From: Coemansia sp. RSA 1804
Taxonomy: Eukaryota; Kickxellomycota; Kickxellomycetes; Kickxellales; Kickxellaceae
Assembly: GCA_027578815.1 (NCBI GenBank)
Contig: JANBTH010000142.1
Span: forward strand, 1 to 30,990
DNA: 30,990 nucleotides
Direction of reading: 5' to 3'
Part shown: one piece after another, positions 7,685 to 16,257 of the stretch
Layout of the letters: each line of letters begins with the position of its first letter
Numbering within the stretch: the stretch's first letter is position 1
Position numbers and translations under genes: made by a program
The notes under the pieces: generated by a model
The model's database searches: none
What the model saw: the letters and a program-made list of their open reading frames with translations, nothing else
Told to the model about the DNA's origin: nothing

Positions 7685-9391
7685 ATGTCATTACCAACAG
7701 GGGATGACAATATTGGAATGCTCCTAGAGAGCCTTACAGATGACCAGCGGAGATTGTTGTTCGAGTTCTGCGACGCAACGGCCATGGATGACCTGGGCGC
7801 AGCAATCAGTGCACTGCGGTCGAATGAGTGGAATTTGGGACAGACAATCCAGTCGTTCTTTGAACCAGACCACAATCCCAGTACTACGAATGCTAATGAA
7901 CACAGCAGTGTCTCTGGCTTGCGACACAGATCAACAGTAGCCCGTAGCGATGAACACAACGGAGCTAATAACAACAGCCAACGCCTGGCCCGTCGTACAG
8001 AACGGAGTTTAAATCGGCCCTCGTTTGCGCTGATACCGCTGATTGCATGGCCGTTTATGCTCTTTGTCCAAGTCTCTCTGTTCTTTATTCGCGGCTTTCT
8101 GACCCTTATAGGGCTTGGACGCATAGCTGCTGCTGGAATTCCCAGAGCTGACCTGAGTGGCAATACAACTTCCGTTCCAAGCAACACGTCCGGACTAGAC
8201 AGCCGTGACAACGATACAACTAGCGATGCGGCACAAATCCGGGACTACTTTGAAAGTATCTACGGAGACAACCACCCACTGTTCTTTGCCGACACTTACT
8301 CCAGGGCTCTGGAAGCTGCGCGCAGAGAGCTAAAGTATTTGGTTGTTATTCTTTGGAGCAAAGAGCATGATGATTCCGACAAAATTGGCCAAACGTTGGT
8401 CCACCCCGATGTTGTAGAGTTTCTGAGCCACTCGCGGTTTATCGTGTGGATTGGTGATGTATCGCGCGCTGAGGCATACGGTGCAGCCACCCGACTTGGC
8501 GTCACCGCATATCCGTTTGTGGGACTGGCCGCATTAAAGCCTGAGATCAGGCTAGGTACTGGAAGCAGCAGCAGGTTCAGACTGCAGATTGTTGCCAGGA
8601 TAGATGGTCTGCCCGGTAATATGGCAGATCCCGACGTTGCTACTGGGCCACTTGCACGCGATCTAATTAGACGCCTGAGTATGCCAATCGAGGCAAACGA
8701 GCGGTCACTCCAGGCGGCTCGTCGTGAGCAGGAGGCGCGGGATGCAGATCGGCGTCTTCGCGAACAACAGAACGCTGCTTACGAGGCCTCCCTCGCCAGG
8801 GATCGCGAGCGTGAGCGTCTGGCACGCGAAAGAGAGGAAAGCGAGCATCTGCAGCGTGCTGAGGAGGAGAGGCGCGAGCAAGAGCGCCAAAACTGGGAGA
8901 ACTGGCGTGAGCAGTGGAGATGGGCAACGCTGGCCCGCATTGTACGTCAGGAGAAAGAGAGCAGCGGCACTCCTGGCTGCGGTGGTAGCGATAGTGACAT
9001 GGTCGATGAAGCAGATCCAAAGAACGGATCCGTGGGCAAGTTTATGCTGCGACTCGAGGACGGCACACGCTTGGTGAAGACATTCGCTGCCAGCGCCACG
9101 ATGCAAGATGTATTTGATTTTGTTGAGACGCGCAGCGTGGCAAAGGAGTGGGAATCAATGAATGCCACGCCCTACGGTGAGCATCTGGACATGATCCAGC
9201 CTCCCGAAGGATACAAGCACGAGTACGACTTTGCACTTATTTCCCAGTTCCCGCGTGTTGTCTTTGACGACACAAGCGCAGTCCTTGGCGAGGTGATGAG
9301 TGCAAAAGGGCTGTGGCCATCTGCTGCTCTTATTGTTGAGCCGATATTCGAGTCTGAAGATGAGCATGAGAATGGAGGCGACGAAGAGTAG
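7685..9391 (+). CDS. UBA-UAS-UBX protein, FAF2/Ubx2 type (568 aa)
   Basis: The architecture is that of FAF2/UBXD8 and yeast Ubx2, which recruit the Cdc48/p97 ATPase to the ER membrane or lipid droplets for ER-associated degradation. Residues 16-60 are UBA-like (LTDDQRRLLFEFCDATAMDD). Residues 115-147 form a hydrophobic hairpin (ALIPLIAWPFMLFVQVSLFF) for membrane insertion. The UAS thioredoxin-like domain runs from about 185 to 320 (DYFESIYGDNHPLFFADTYS). A long Glu/Arg coiled coil covers about 345-420. The C-terminal UBX domain begins FMLRLEDGTRLVKTF and keeps the p97-contacting FPR turn in SQFPRVVF. The acidic tail ends EHENGGDEE. The frame is open 27 nt further 5' from a GTG; the first ATG is at 7685. 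No introns. It converges with RPB11. Confidence 0.93.
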   Translation: MSLPTGDDNIGMLLESLTDDQRRLLFEFCDATAMDDLGAAISALRSNEWNLGQTIQSFFEPDHNPSTTNANEHSSVSGLRHRSTVARSDEHNGANNNSQRLARRTERSLNRPSFALIPLIAWPFMLFVQVSLFFIRGFLTLIGLGRIAAAGIPRADLSGNTTSVPSNTSGLDSRDNDTTSDAAQIRDYFESIYGDNHPLFFADTYSRALEAARRELKYLVVILWSKEHDDSDKIGQTLVHPDVVEFLSHSRFIVWIGDVSRAEAYGAATRLGVTAYPFVGLAALKPEIRLGTGSSSRFRLQIVARIDGLPGNMADPDVATGPLARDLIRRLSMPIEANERSLQAARREQEARDADRRLREQQNAAYEASLARDRERERLAREREESEHLQRAEEERREQERQNWENWREQWRWATLARIVRQEKESSGTPGCGGSDSDMVDEADPKNGSVGKFMLRLEDGTRLVKTFAASATMQDVFDFVETRSVAKEWESMNATPYGEHLDMIQPPEGYKHEYDFALISQFPRVVFDDTSAVLGEVMSAKGLWPSAALIVEPIFESEDEHENGGDEE

Positions 9392-9525
9392 ACGAAAACC
9401 GTCCTCTTTGTCTTACAATGCCTCGCTATACTTCTTTCTTCTTTTTCTCCTTTATCGACCATATTGTATTTTTCTCTTTTTCTTTAAATCCACACACAAA
9501 AAGGATGTATACAGCAACAAAAAAA

Positions 9526-10029
9526 TCAAAAGTCGATATCGACGTCATCGGGTCTGTCGCTTCTGCCACCAATATCGGAGGCAACGCCAAACTCTGACAT
9601 TGCTGGCTCCATCGCACCGAACCCACCGAACGAAGAGGCAGCAACTGCCCTCTGCTGGGCGCGCATCGCAGCATCGCCTGCCGAGGAGGGTGCCACACGT
9701 GCCAGATCGTTTTCAAACACACTCCGGATGTTTCCGTACTCGAGCATTAGCGACTGTATAGCCTCCTTCATCACGTCGATCGGGGTGGTCCTCGATGTGG
9801 TCTGGACCTTGAGTTCAATAAGATACTCCAGCGGATGCGGCGATCTGTAGGCGCAGAAGAGAACCTGGGGGTGGCTGAGGAGCCGGTACCGCAGAACGTT
9901 GGCTACTGTGTGGTCCTCCCGTTGGATTCTAAATAGCAGGCAGTTTGGCATTTTCGGGTCCTTTGTTATTTCAATCTTCCTGGCGCCCTCCGGAAGGAGG
10001 AACATTTCAAAGCGCTCGGGGGCATTCAT
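9526..10029 (-). CDS. RPB11: RNA polymerase II subunit Rpb11
   Basis: This is the alpha-like subunit of RNA polymerase II that pairs with Rpb3 at the assembly platform. It starts MNAPERFEMFLLPEGARKIE, closely following the family N-terminus, and contains the alpha-family core motif REDHTVANVLRYRLLSHPQV followed by FCAYRSPHPLEYLIELKVQT. The core ends near residue 115, where yeast Rpb11 ends (120 aa). Here about 50 extra residues follow, rich in Ala, Gly, Ser and Met and ending in an acidic DDVDIDF. No introns. The gene converges with the UBX gene (134 bp between stops) and is divergent from the PIN-like carrier gene, sharing a promoter region with a CACGTG site. Confidence 0.95.
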   Translation of the reverse strand: MNAPERFEMFLLPEGARKIEITKDPKMPNCLLFRIQREDHTVANVLRYRLLSHPQVLFCAYRSPHPLEYLIELKVQTTSRTTPIDVMKEAIQSLMLEYGNIRSVFENDLARVAPSSAGDAAMRAQQRAVAASSFGGFGAMEPAMSEFGVASDIGGRSDRPDDVDIDF

Positions 10030-10646
10030 CCTTTGAATTTGTTTTGGATTTGAGCAGCTTGAGGAGCGTCGTAATCACGACGAAGAATAAGAAAAAAGTA
10101 ATATTACAAATAGTAAAGCCAGCTGAATTGACGCGAATGGAAGAAAGGGTAGAGAATGGGACAGAGCAAAACAAGCCAAGACAAAATGTAAAAAACAAAC
10201 CAACTAACCATCGCTTGCTTGATTTAATTCATGTTTTTATTGACTGAACTTTCCTAAGTTTTCATTCCGCTCGTCTTGCGCACGTGCATAAACAGGTATT
10301 GATCTGATTGGCGTGGTTTTATTCTTCATCTCGTAAAAAAGTTTGTGATTCCTGCAGAGCAGGTCTTGGCAAATAAATAATGTAATACAGTCACAAAATT
10401 ACCTCATTTTTTCCTTCTTTTTTCCTTTCTAGCCTGACTGCGTAAGTTGGGAGAGGCTGACATATAAAGCGGGACAAAACGAAAAGCCAGACTCTTCTCA
10501 GCCTTTTTCTTTTCCATTGATTAATTTTTATTCTTATTCCCCCCTTTGTAAGGGAGTATATATTTCTTTTCCATTTTTTAATTATTAGAGCATTTGTAAC
10601 ACATTAAATTCCCGCGCACAGACGTGACAATACAATTCAAGTGGAG
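10030..10646. other. Divergent promoter region (RPB11 / PIN-like carrier)
   Basis: 617 bp between two divergent starts. It holds poly-T and pyrimidine tracts (10405-10432, 10495-10580), a CACGTG core at 10281-10286 inside an 8-bp palindrome, and TATA-like strings near 10463 and 10557. Short ORFs on both strands have no protein-like features. Confidence 0.6.
10281..10286. promoter_or_regulatory. CACGTG core in 8-bp palindrome GCACGTGC
   Basis: The site lies between divergent starts, 252 bp from RPB11 and 361 bp from the carrier gene. It is a palindromic bHLH-type core and a recurrent motif in this window's promoters. Confidence 0.4.
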
Positions 10647-12708
10647 ATGGCAACAGGAGAAGCAAATGTACTAGTGTTTGCGTACACGGCAGTGAAAGCG
10701 CTGCTGGAGGTGTTTCTCATCGGGCTGACAGGATACATATTCGCAAAAAACGGAACGCTGACAAAACCAACGCTCAAGGTAAGATGCCAGGCAATAAGAC
10801 CTGCGTGAGCTGTATACAGTACTTGCGCGTGGGCTTTTTTTCTCGCTGTTACTTTTGCTCTGCTCGCAGACATTCTCTTGTTTCTGACTCAGGGCTTGCG
10901 AGTGTAGCAGCAGAGGAAAAGCAAAAGATGGCTGCGCCCTGATTGTCGAGGCGGGCGGTAGAATGTTCGGTCGCAGTAATGCTTGTGAGGAGAGAGGGTG
11001 TATAGTCCCCTCCCCCATTTTCCACATTGTTACCTGTCTCCTGGTTGCACTTTTTCGCCCTGCTATTCCACCTGCATGGCATCATCGCTATACTCTAACA
11101 TTAGCAAATAATAAACGCCACCCTTGCCTTTATTTTTATTGTATTACTGTGTAGAGCCTTTCGATAATGAGCATCAACTTGCTGACACCAGCCCTGTTGT
11201 TCAGCAAGATGACAGAGACGCTAGACCCAGGACTGCTTATTGAGCTGTGGAACGAGCCGTTCTTCTACTTTATCTACGGCGGGTTCTCGTTGCTGTGGAG
11301 TAGGTTCTGGACAAGGACGCTGAAGATAGAAGAGGACTATGGGCGGTTGTGCGACGTGGCCACGTTTTTCTCAAACACCAACACGCTGCCCGTATCGCTC
11401 ATCAAGAGCATTGCACTGAGCGCTGGTTCGCAGTTCCTCCTCAAGGACGCAAACGATACACCGCTCAAGGTGGCAGCCCGCGGGGTGTCGTATGCAATGA
11501 TATTTGCTACGCTGAACAACATACTTCGATGGAGTTTTGGCGTGGCGTTAATGGGCGGCGTTAAAACGGCAGCAAAGAGGGTGGCGAACTTTAACTCGGT
11601 CAGCACGACGCCGCGCACAATTGCACACTCCCGCACGGCCAGCGATATCAGAGATCTGCCGCCGTCGCCGCAGCCGGACATGCTGCGCTCGTACGTGGGG
11701 AACGACGGAACCGGCAGCGATGACACGGACGAGCTGACGCCGCTGTATCTTGGCGCATCGGCGCATCCGGCTTCCTCCTCATCCTCAAGACTGGTGGTAG
11801 GGCGTGCGGTGCGGCTGGTTCGCTCGGCCGGCAAGAGAGTGCAAAAAGCCTGGGGCTCTGCGCAGAAATGCATGACCCCGCCCGTCTACGCGATCATTGC
11901 AGCGTTCGTGGTGATACTGATCGACCCGCTGCACGAGGCGTTCATGGACGAGAAAAGCATGCTGTACACGGTGTGGTCGGCCATCGACATGTGCGGCGAC
12001 GCCTGTGTGCCGCTTATTCTGATCTCGCTCGGCGGACAGCTTGGGATGATGTCGGCGCAGCAGGCAGCACAGTCCAAGAAGCCGGCAACGGATGGCAGTG
12101 GCCGGGAGGAGCGCGAGTCCGACCAGCTGGACAGCATCACGCGCATCCCCTCGGCTGCGCTTGTGGATTCTGTTCTGGTTTCTGTCACCAGCGAAGACGG
12201 ACACAGCAGCGAGGGGAGAATGCGCGTGCCTCCGATTATGCTGCGCACCGACACGGAGGCCGGCGGGTCGACGATTGATCTGGGCAGGCGCGCGGACACG
12301 GTTGTGGTGGATGAAGCAATGTCTGGCGACAATGGCGATGATGACGACGACTACAACGATGGCAGCCGACGCATATCTGCACAGGAGCAGCACTGGGGCG
12401 TAGTGGTTGTTCTTGTCGGGCGGTTTGTCTTTGTTCCAACACTGGCCACAGCGCTGATCGCCACGCTCCGCGTCATGTTCCCGCGTCTTCTGCCAATCAT
12501 GGTCAACGATCCCGTCTACATCCTCACGCTGCTTATTCTGTCCAGCACGCCGCCTGCCATCAACCTCATCACCGTTGCCCAGGCCACCGGCAAGTTCGAG
12601 TCTGAAGCTGCGCAGATCCTGTTCTACGGCTACGTCATTGGCATTTTTGTTCTAGCTGTCGAGGTTTCTGGGTTCCTGTGGCTCACAAACGCGCTCACCG
12701 AGGTGTAG
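10647..12708 (+). CDS. Auxin-efflux-carrier (PIN-like) family membrane transporter, 2 exons, 561 aa
   Basis: Exon 1 is 10647-10778 and exon 2 11155-12708; the 376-nt intron (GTAAGA..GTGTAG) falls between codons. A CTCTAAC branch-like string lies about 55 nt before the acceptor. Exon 1 supplies the start and first helix (VLVFAYTAVKALLEVFLIGL). Exon 2 continues in frame with SLSIMSINLLTPALLFSKM, the PF03547 membrane-transport signature in which a gated half-helix follows LLTPALLF. The fold is two bundles of helices (residues 8-170 and about 286-561), separated by long hydrophilic Ser/Asp-rich loops (about 185-270 and 343-454). The C-terminal bundle has ILSSTPPAINLITVAQATGK, the family's second Pro-containing crossover. 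Fungal homologues include the Ecm3-like ER/membrane proteins; the substrate is unknown. Confidence 0.9.
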
Positions 12709-12874
12709 AGAGGCAATGGTCACGGAAGATGAGGAGGAGGATGCTATCCTGGCCGGTTATCTTTGAATACCTTTTCTTTTGCAACGCTTTAACAATTCTC
12801 GCACATTTTGTAAAAATGAAAAGAAAGAAAGCGAGTCTAACTGCCGTAAGGTACTACCAGTGCTATTGGGCTGC

Positions 12875-13999
12875 TTATGACGATGGTCTGTTGGTAGCGG
12901 CTTTGGCCTCGGCCTCCTCCTTGGCCCACCGCTCCAAGCAGGCCTTGACGGCGATGGGGGCGCCCTCGGCATGCGAAACACGGGGCTTGTAGCCGAGGTG
13001 CTTTTTGGCCTTTGAGATGTCGAAGTAGCGGGGAGTGAACGACATGCCAAAGACAAAGGGGACCTCATGCCTGATCAGACGAGCGGCAGCCAGCATCCTG
13101 AGCACAACGAGGATGAACGATGCCACAAAGGTCGGGATAACCAGCATTGGCCCGCGCGTGTCGCCGACCTGCGCCCAGAGCAGGCGCAGAAACGACCACA
13201 TGCCCTTGGGCTCGTCGTTGGTGATGAAGAACGCCTGTCCGCTGACGTGCTCGCTGTACAGTTTGTCCGCGCAAAGCAGATGGGCGTCAGCGATGTTGCC
13301 GACGTACGTGAAGTCGAACGGCGCAGTGTTGTCACCAACCTGGATCAGCACCGGCAGGCCCCTGCGCTGCGCCGCCAGGGCCCCCGGGGTGGTCTGCCGG
13401 TCGCCGGGGCCAAAGATACCGGACGGGCGGATGGCAGCCGTCCGCATTCCGTGCGGATCGTTGTACTGGAGCACCATCTTCTCGGCAGTCGCCTTGGTAG
13501 CCGAGTAGTGGTCAGCAAACGACTCCGGATACCCGGCGCTCGCCTCATCGACGTAGACGAGCGGCGCCCCCGAGTACACGACGCTGGCGCTGCTGGTGAA
13601 CACGAACTTGTCGACGCCCGCCACGCGGCACCGCTCAAGCAGCATGCGCGTGCCTTCCACATTGACCCTCGTGTGCAGGGCCTCGGGGGCCTTCATAACA
13701 GGCGACGCCGTGTGGATCACCACCGTTGCCGTGCGACCTCCGCTGCCGCTTCCAAGCACTGCTGCGTCTACGTCGGCTGCGTTGCAGATGTCGCCCTGGA
13801 AGAACTCCACGCCCTCGTCTGCAAAGTTCTGGCGGATGTCCAGCACCCGGATCTCGTCCCGGCTGCCCGTCCGCTCCCGCCGCTGCGCCAGCGCCTCCAC
13901 TATTGCGCGCCCCAGAAAGCCCTCGCCCCCGATCACTAGGTAGATCTCGCCCTCTGGCGGGGCCACGGGCGATGCTGCTGCGCTGCTGTTGCTGCTCAT
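12875..13999 (-). CDS. ERG26: Sterol-4-alpha-carboxylate 3-dehydrogenase-like (3beta-HSD family), 374 aa
   Basis: This is an extended short-chain dehydrogenase of the 3beta-HSD/NSDHL type. Erg26 oxidises and decarboxylates 4-alpha-carboxysterols with NAD at the ER during ergosterol synthesis. Visible: the Rossmann motif GGEGFLG (24-30), an acid after the second strand (VLDIR, D54), HTASP (96-100), VNVEGTRMLLERCRVAGVDK, FTSSASVVYSG, and the catalytic YSATK (Y165, K169). IRPSGIFGPGD follows. A hydrophobic C-terminal segment (VIPTFVASFILVVLRMLAAA) could anchor it to the ER. The ATG at 13999 gives the usual length (yeast 349). An upstream in-frame ATG at 14188 adds 63 residues before the Ser-rich start and is not favoured. 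Whether it is Erg26 itself or a close paralogue cannot be settled here. No introns. Confidence 0.87.
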   Translation of the reverse strand: MSSNSSAAASPVAPPEGEIYLVIGGEGFLGRAIVEALAQRRERTGSRDEIRVLDIRQNFADEGVEFFQGDICNAADVDAAVLGSGSGGRTATVVIHTASPVMKAPEALHTRVNVEGTRMLLERCRVAGVDKFVFTSSASVVYSGAPLVYVDEASAGYPESFADHYSATKATAEKMVLQYNDPHGMRTAAIRPSGIFGPGDRQTTPGALAAQRRGLPVLIQVGDNTAPFDFTYVGNIADAHLLCADKLYSEHVSGQAFFITNDEPKGMWSFLRLLWAQVGDTRGPMLVIPTFVASFILVVLRMLAAARLIRHEVPFVFGMSFTPRYFDISKAKKHLGYKPRVSHAEGAPIAVKACLERWAKEEAEAKAATNRPSS

Positions 14000-14241
14000 T
14001 TCCGTGTGCAGAGATGGAAGAAGGAAATGTAAGAGGAGGTGGAGAAAAGAAAGGAGCGTTGGAACAGGCCAATGAGAGAAAGAATTAAAGAGCGGGAAAA
14101 GACAAAGAGAGAAATAACGGCATGGCGGAAAGGAAACAGGTGTTTCACAACAAGCATAACAAACAAACCCTCCGACCTGGCTTTCCATCCGTGAATCAAA
14201 TCAAGCAGGCAAACAGCAAATGCGCAAGGAGATAAAGCCTA

Positions 14242-14248
14242 TCACGTG
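14242..14248. promoter_or_regulatory. TCACGTG E-box
   Basis: TCACGTG in the shared ERG26/CCP1 promoter region, 243 bp from the ERG26 ATG and about 700 bp from the CCP1 ATG. It is a bHLH-type site; in fungi such sites are used by Cbf1/Pho4-like factors and, in fission yeast, by SREBP-type sterol regulators with related sites. The link to sterol control is only a possibility. Confidence 0.45.
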
Positions 14249-14792
14249 TCTGTGGACAGGAGACTGCTGTTGTTGACCCCTTGGAAAATGCAGAAGAAAA
14301 GCGGATGCATGTGCGGAAGAGCTGGGTGGGTGGATGACGATGGGACTGCGTTTTGCCCTTTTTTCGCTTTCTTTCCTTTGCTTCTTTTGCGGCCAAGACC
14401 TTTGAATGGCGGAGGCAAAAAGAGCCCTCAAGGGCTTTGCAGGCGCTGAAGCAAAGCAAAGCAAAATTGGCCGAGGTTATTAATAATCAAATGCGCTGAG
14501 AAGGATGGACGAAGTACTAGTGCCTCGTCGAAAGGAACTAAATGATAGGCGCCGAACCAGCCATGTCCGTCCCAAGCCTGTTGCAGCCTATCAAAGTCGC
14601 ATACAGATGAGAGATAAAAAAGGGCGACCAAAGCGGGCACCAGGGACACTGCGGATGATGAGATGAGATAATAATATGCCGCCCGCCTCATCCAAAGAAA
14701 GGCGGCCGGTTTGCGTATCTGCTCTGGTGGGAACAGAACGGAGGAATAAAACAGATAGCATGTGTGGATTGCGTGTGCTGCATCCTTCTGAA

Positions 14793-14799
14793 TATAAAA
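14793..14799 (+). promoter_or_regulatory. TATA box of CCP1
   Basis: TATAAAA in the context aatataaaaggga, 146 bp before the CCP1 ATG, followed by a pyrimidine-rich initiator-like stretch. A consensus TATA box fits an inducible stress gene. Confidence 0.65.
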
Positions 14800-14944
14800 G
14801 GGAGCATTCGTTCATTGAAGCGTTTTGCCACTTCTTCCATCTGTCAGAATAAAAATTCTTATCTCCTTTCTTCCTTTTACATACATACACTATCATTTTG
14901 AAGTGCCAGTGCAATAACACATTATAACGCAACGCAACGTAACA

Positions 14945-16069
14945 ATGCCATCTCTTCGTATTGTTCCACGCACCCTTTCGCGTGCCGGCCTTGTCCGTGC
15001 TCCCAGGACTGCCACCATCAGCACCGGCACGGTCGCCCCTGCCCGCGCCTTCAGCACGCGGAGCAACCACCGCCAGCAGCAGCACCAGCAGCACCAGCAG
15101 CACCAGCAGCACCAGCAGATGCCGCGCACGCTCAAGGCTGGCGCCAGCCCCGGTGTGGTGGGTGCCCTTGTTGGCGGAGCCCTAGTCGGATGGTACCTGT
15201 TCTCCAGCAACAGCGGCAGCGACGCATCGTCGCCAGATGCATGGCGCAAGGTGAACTACCACAACGTGTACAAGGACATTGCCGCTCTCCTGGAGGACGA
15301 GAACTACGACGACGGATCGTACGGCCCGGTGTTTGTGCGGCTCGCCTGGCACTCGTCGGGAACGTTCGACAAGATGACCAAGACCGGCGGATCCGACGGC
15401 GCAACCATCCGCTTTGCGCCCGAATCAAACCACGGCGCCAACGCAGGCCTGGACGTGGCCCGTGCGCGTCTGGAGCCGCTGAAGAAGAAGTACCCGAACA
15501 TCTCGTACGGCGACCTGTACACGCTGGCTGGCGTTGTTGCCGTGCAGGAGCTCGGCGGACCAACCGTGCGCTGGAGACCCGGCCGCAACGACAAGGCCGA
15601 TACCGAGTGCACGCCCGACGGCCGGCTCCCCGACGCAGCGCAGGGCGCCGACCATGTGCGCAACATCTTCTACCGCATGGGATTCAACGACCAGGAGATC
15701 ACCGCGCTGGTGGGCGCCCACGCGCTCGGACGCTGCCACTCCACCCGCAGTGGCTTCGAGGGCCCCTGGAACGCCTCGCCCACCGCATTCACCAACTTCT
15801 TCTTCACCGAGCTGCTCAGCAACTCGTGGGTCCCCAAGAAGTGGTCCGGCCCCTTCCAGTACGTCGACAAGGAGTCCGGCCAGTTCATGATGCTGCCGGC
15901 CGACATGGCCTTCAGATCCGACCCGCAGTTCCGCAAGTACGCCGAGATCTACGCTGCTGACCAGGACGCCTTCTTTGCCGACTTCACAAAGGCCTTTACC
16001 AAGCTTCTGGAGCTCGGTGTCAAGTTCCCCGAAGATGCCCCGGTCTACGAGTTCACGACCCTCGAGTAA
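14945..16069 (+). CDS. CCP1: Cytochrome c peroxidase, mitochondrial (374 aa)
   Basis: This haem peroxidase of the mitochondrial intermembrane space reduces H2O2 with electrons from cytochrome c. Distal haem residues are R132, W135 and H136 in VRLAWHSSGT. The proximal histidine is H259 in ALVGAHALGRCH, with W275 (GPWNASPT), the radical Trp of yeast CCP, and D320 as its partner in MMLPAD. The presequence is bipartite: a basic N-terminal targeting stretch (1-43), then a hydrophobic sorting segment at 69-86 (PGVVGALVGGALVGWYLF), as in yeast where m-AAA and rhomboid protease process it. Between the two lies a Gln/His repeat (44-58) coded by a trinucleotide-type repeat. The mature domain from about 98 has normal length. 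No introns. Consensus TATA box upstream. Confidence 0.97.
   Translation: MPSLRIVPRTLSRAGLVRAPRTATISTGTVAPARAFSTRSNHRQQQHQQHQQHQQHQQMPRTLKAGASPGVVGALVGGALVGWYLFSSNSGSDASSPDAWRKVNYHNVYKDIAALLEDENYDDGSYGPVFVRLAWHSSGTFDKMTKTGGSDGATIRFAPESNHGANAGLDVARARLEPLKKKYPNISYGDLYTLAGVVAVQELGGPTVRWRPGRNDKADTECTPDGRLPDAAQGADHVRNIFYRMGFNDQEITALVGAHALGRCHSTRSGFEGPWNASPTAFTNFFFTELLSNSWVPKKWSGPFQYVDKESGQFMMLPADMAFRSDPQFRKYAEIYAADQDAFFADFTKAFTKLLELGVKFPEDAPVYEFTTLE
15074..15118 (+). repeat. CAGCAGCAC minisatellite coding Gln-Gln-His
   Basis: A 9-bp unit (CAGCAGCAC) repeated about five times in frame inside CCP1, giving a QQH-type linker at residues 44-58. It is expected to vary in copy number between strains. Confidence 0.92.
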
Positions 16070-16257
16070 CCAGTCCCCTTTATTAGCAAGGCTTTCCCTC
16101 TTTTCACACCCTTGCTTTTTTAAAAATACAGCTCTCTCTTACCTTATCTCGCCTTTTGCCAGCAACAAAAGCTTCTCCAACAAAAAAGCAAATGATACTA
16201 CTACGTAGATGTAACAAAAAATATGTGCAGACGAAAAAGGAAAAGAAAACAAACGGA

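Larger units (their letters stand above)
14000..14944. other. Divergent promoter region (ERG26-like / CCP1)
   Basis: 945 bp between divergent starts. It includes a TCACGTG site (14242), a clear TATA box for CCP1 (14793) and purine-rich leader next to the ERG26 start. ORFs of about 87 codons on the minus strand (14196-14464, 14428-14691) have no recognisable protein features and are not called. Confidence 0.6.

Noticed and set aside
13067..13939. 290-codon + strand ORF antisense to the ERG26-like gene
   Set aside because: It is a GC-rich shadow frame, rich in Arg/His, opposite a recognised enzyme.
14000..14188. 63-residue N-terminal extension of the ERG26-like protein from the ATG at 14188
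   Set aside because: It would give a Phe/Leu/Cys-rich leader before an ordinary Ser-rich start; the ATG at 13999 gives the family's usual length.
14428..14691. 87-codon minus-strand ORF in the CCP1/ERG26 promoter
   Set aside because: No domain, no relatives in the window and it overlaps other equally long ORFs; likely chance.
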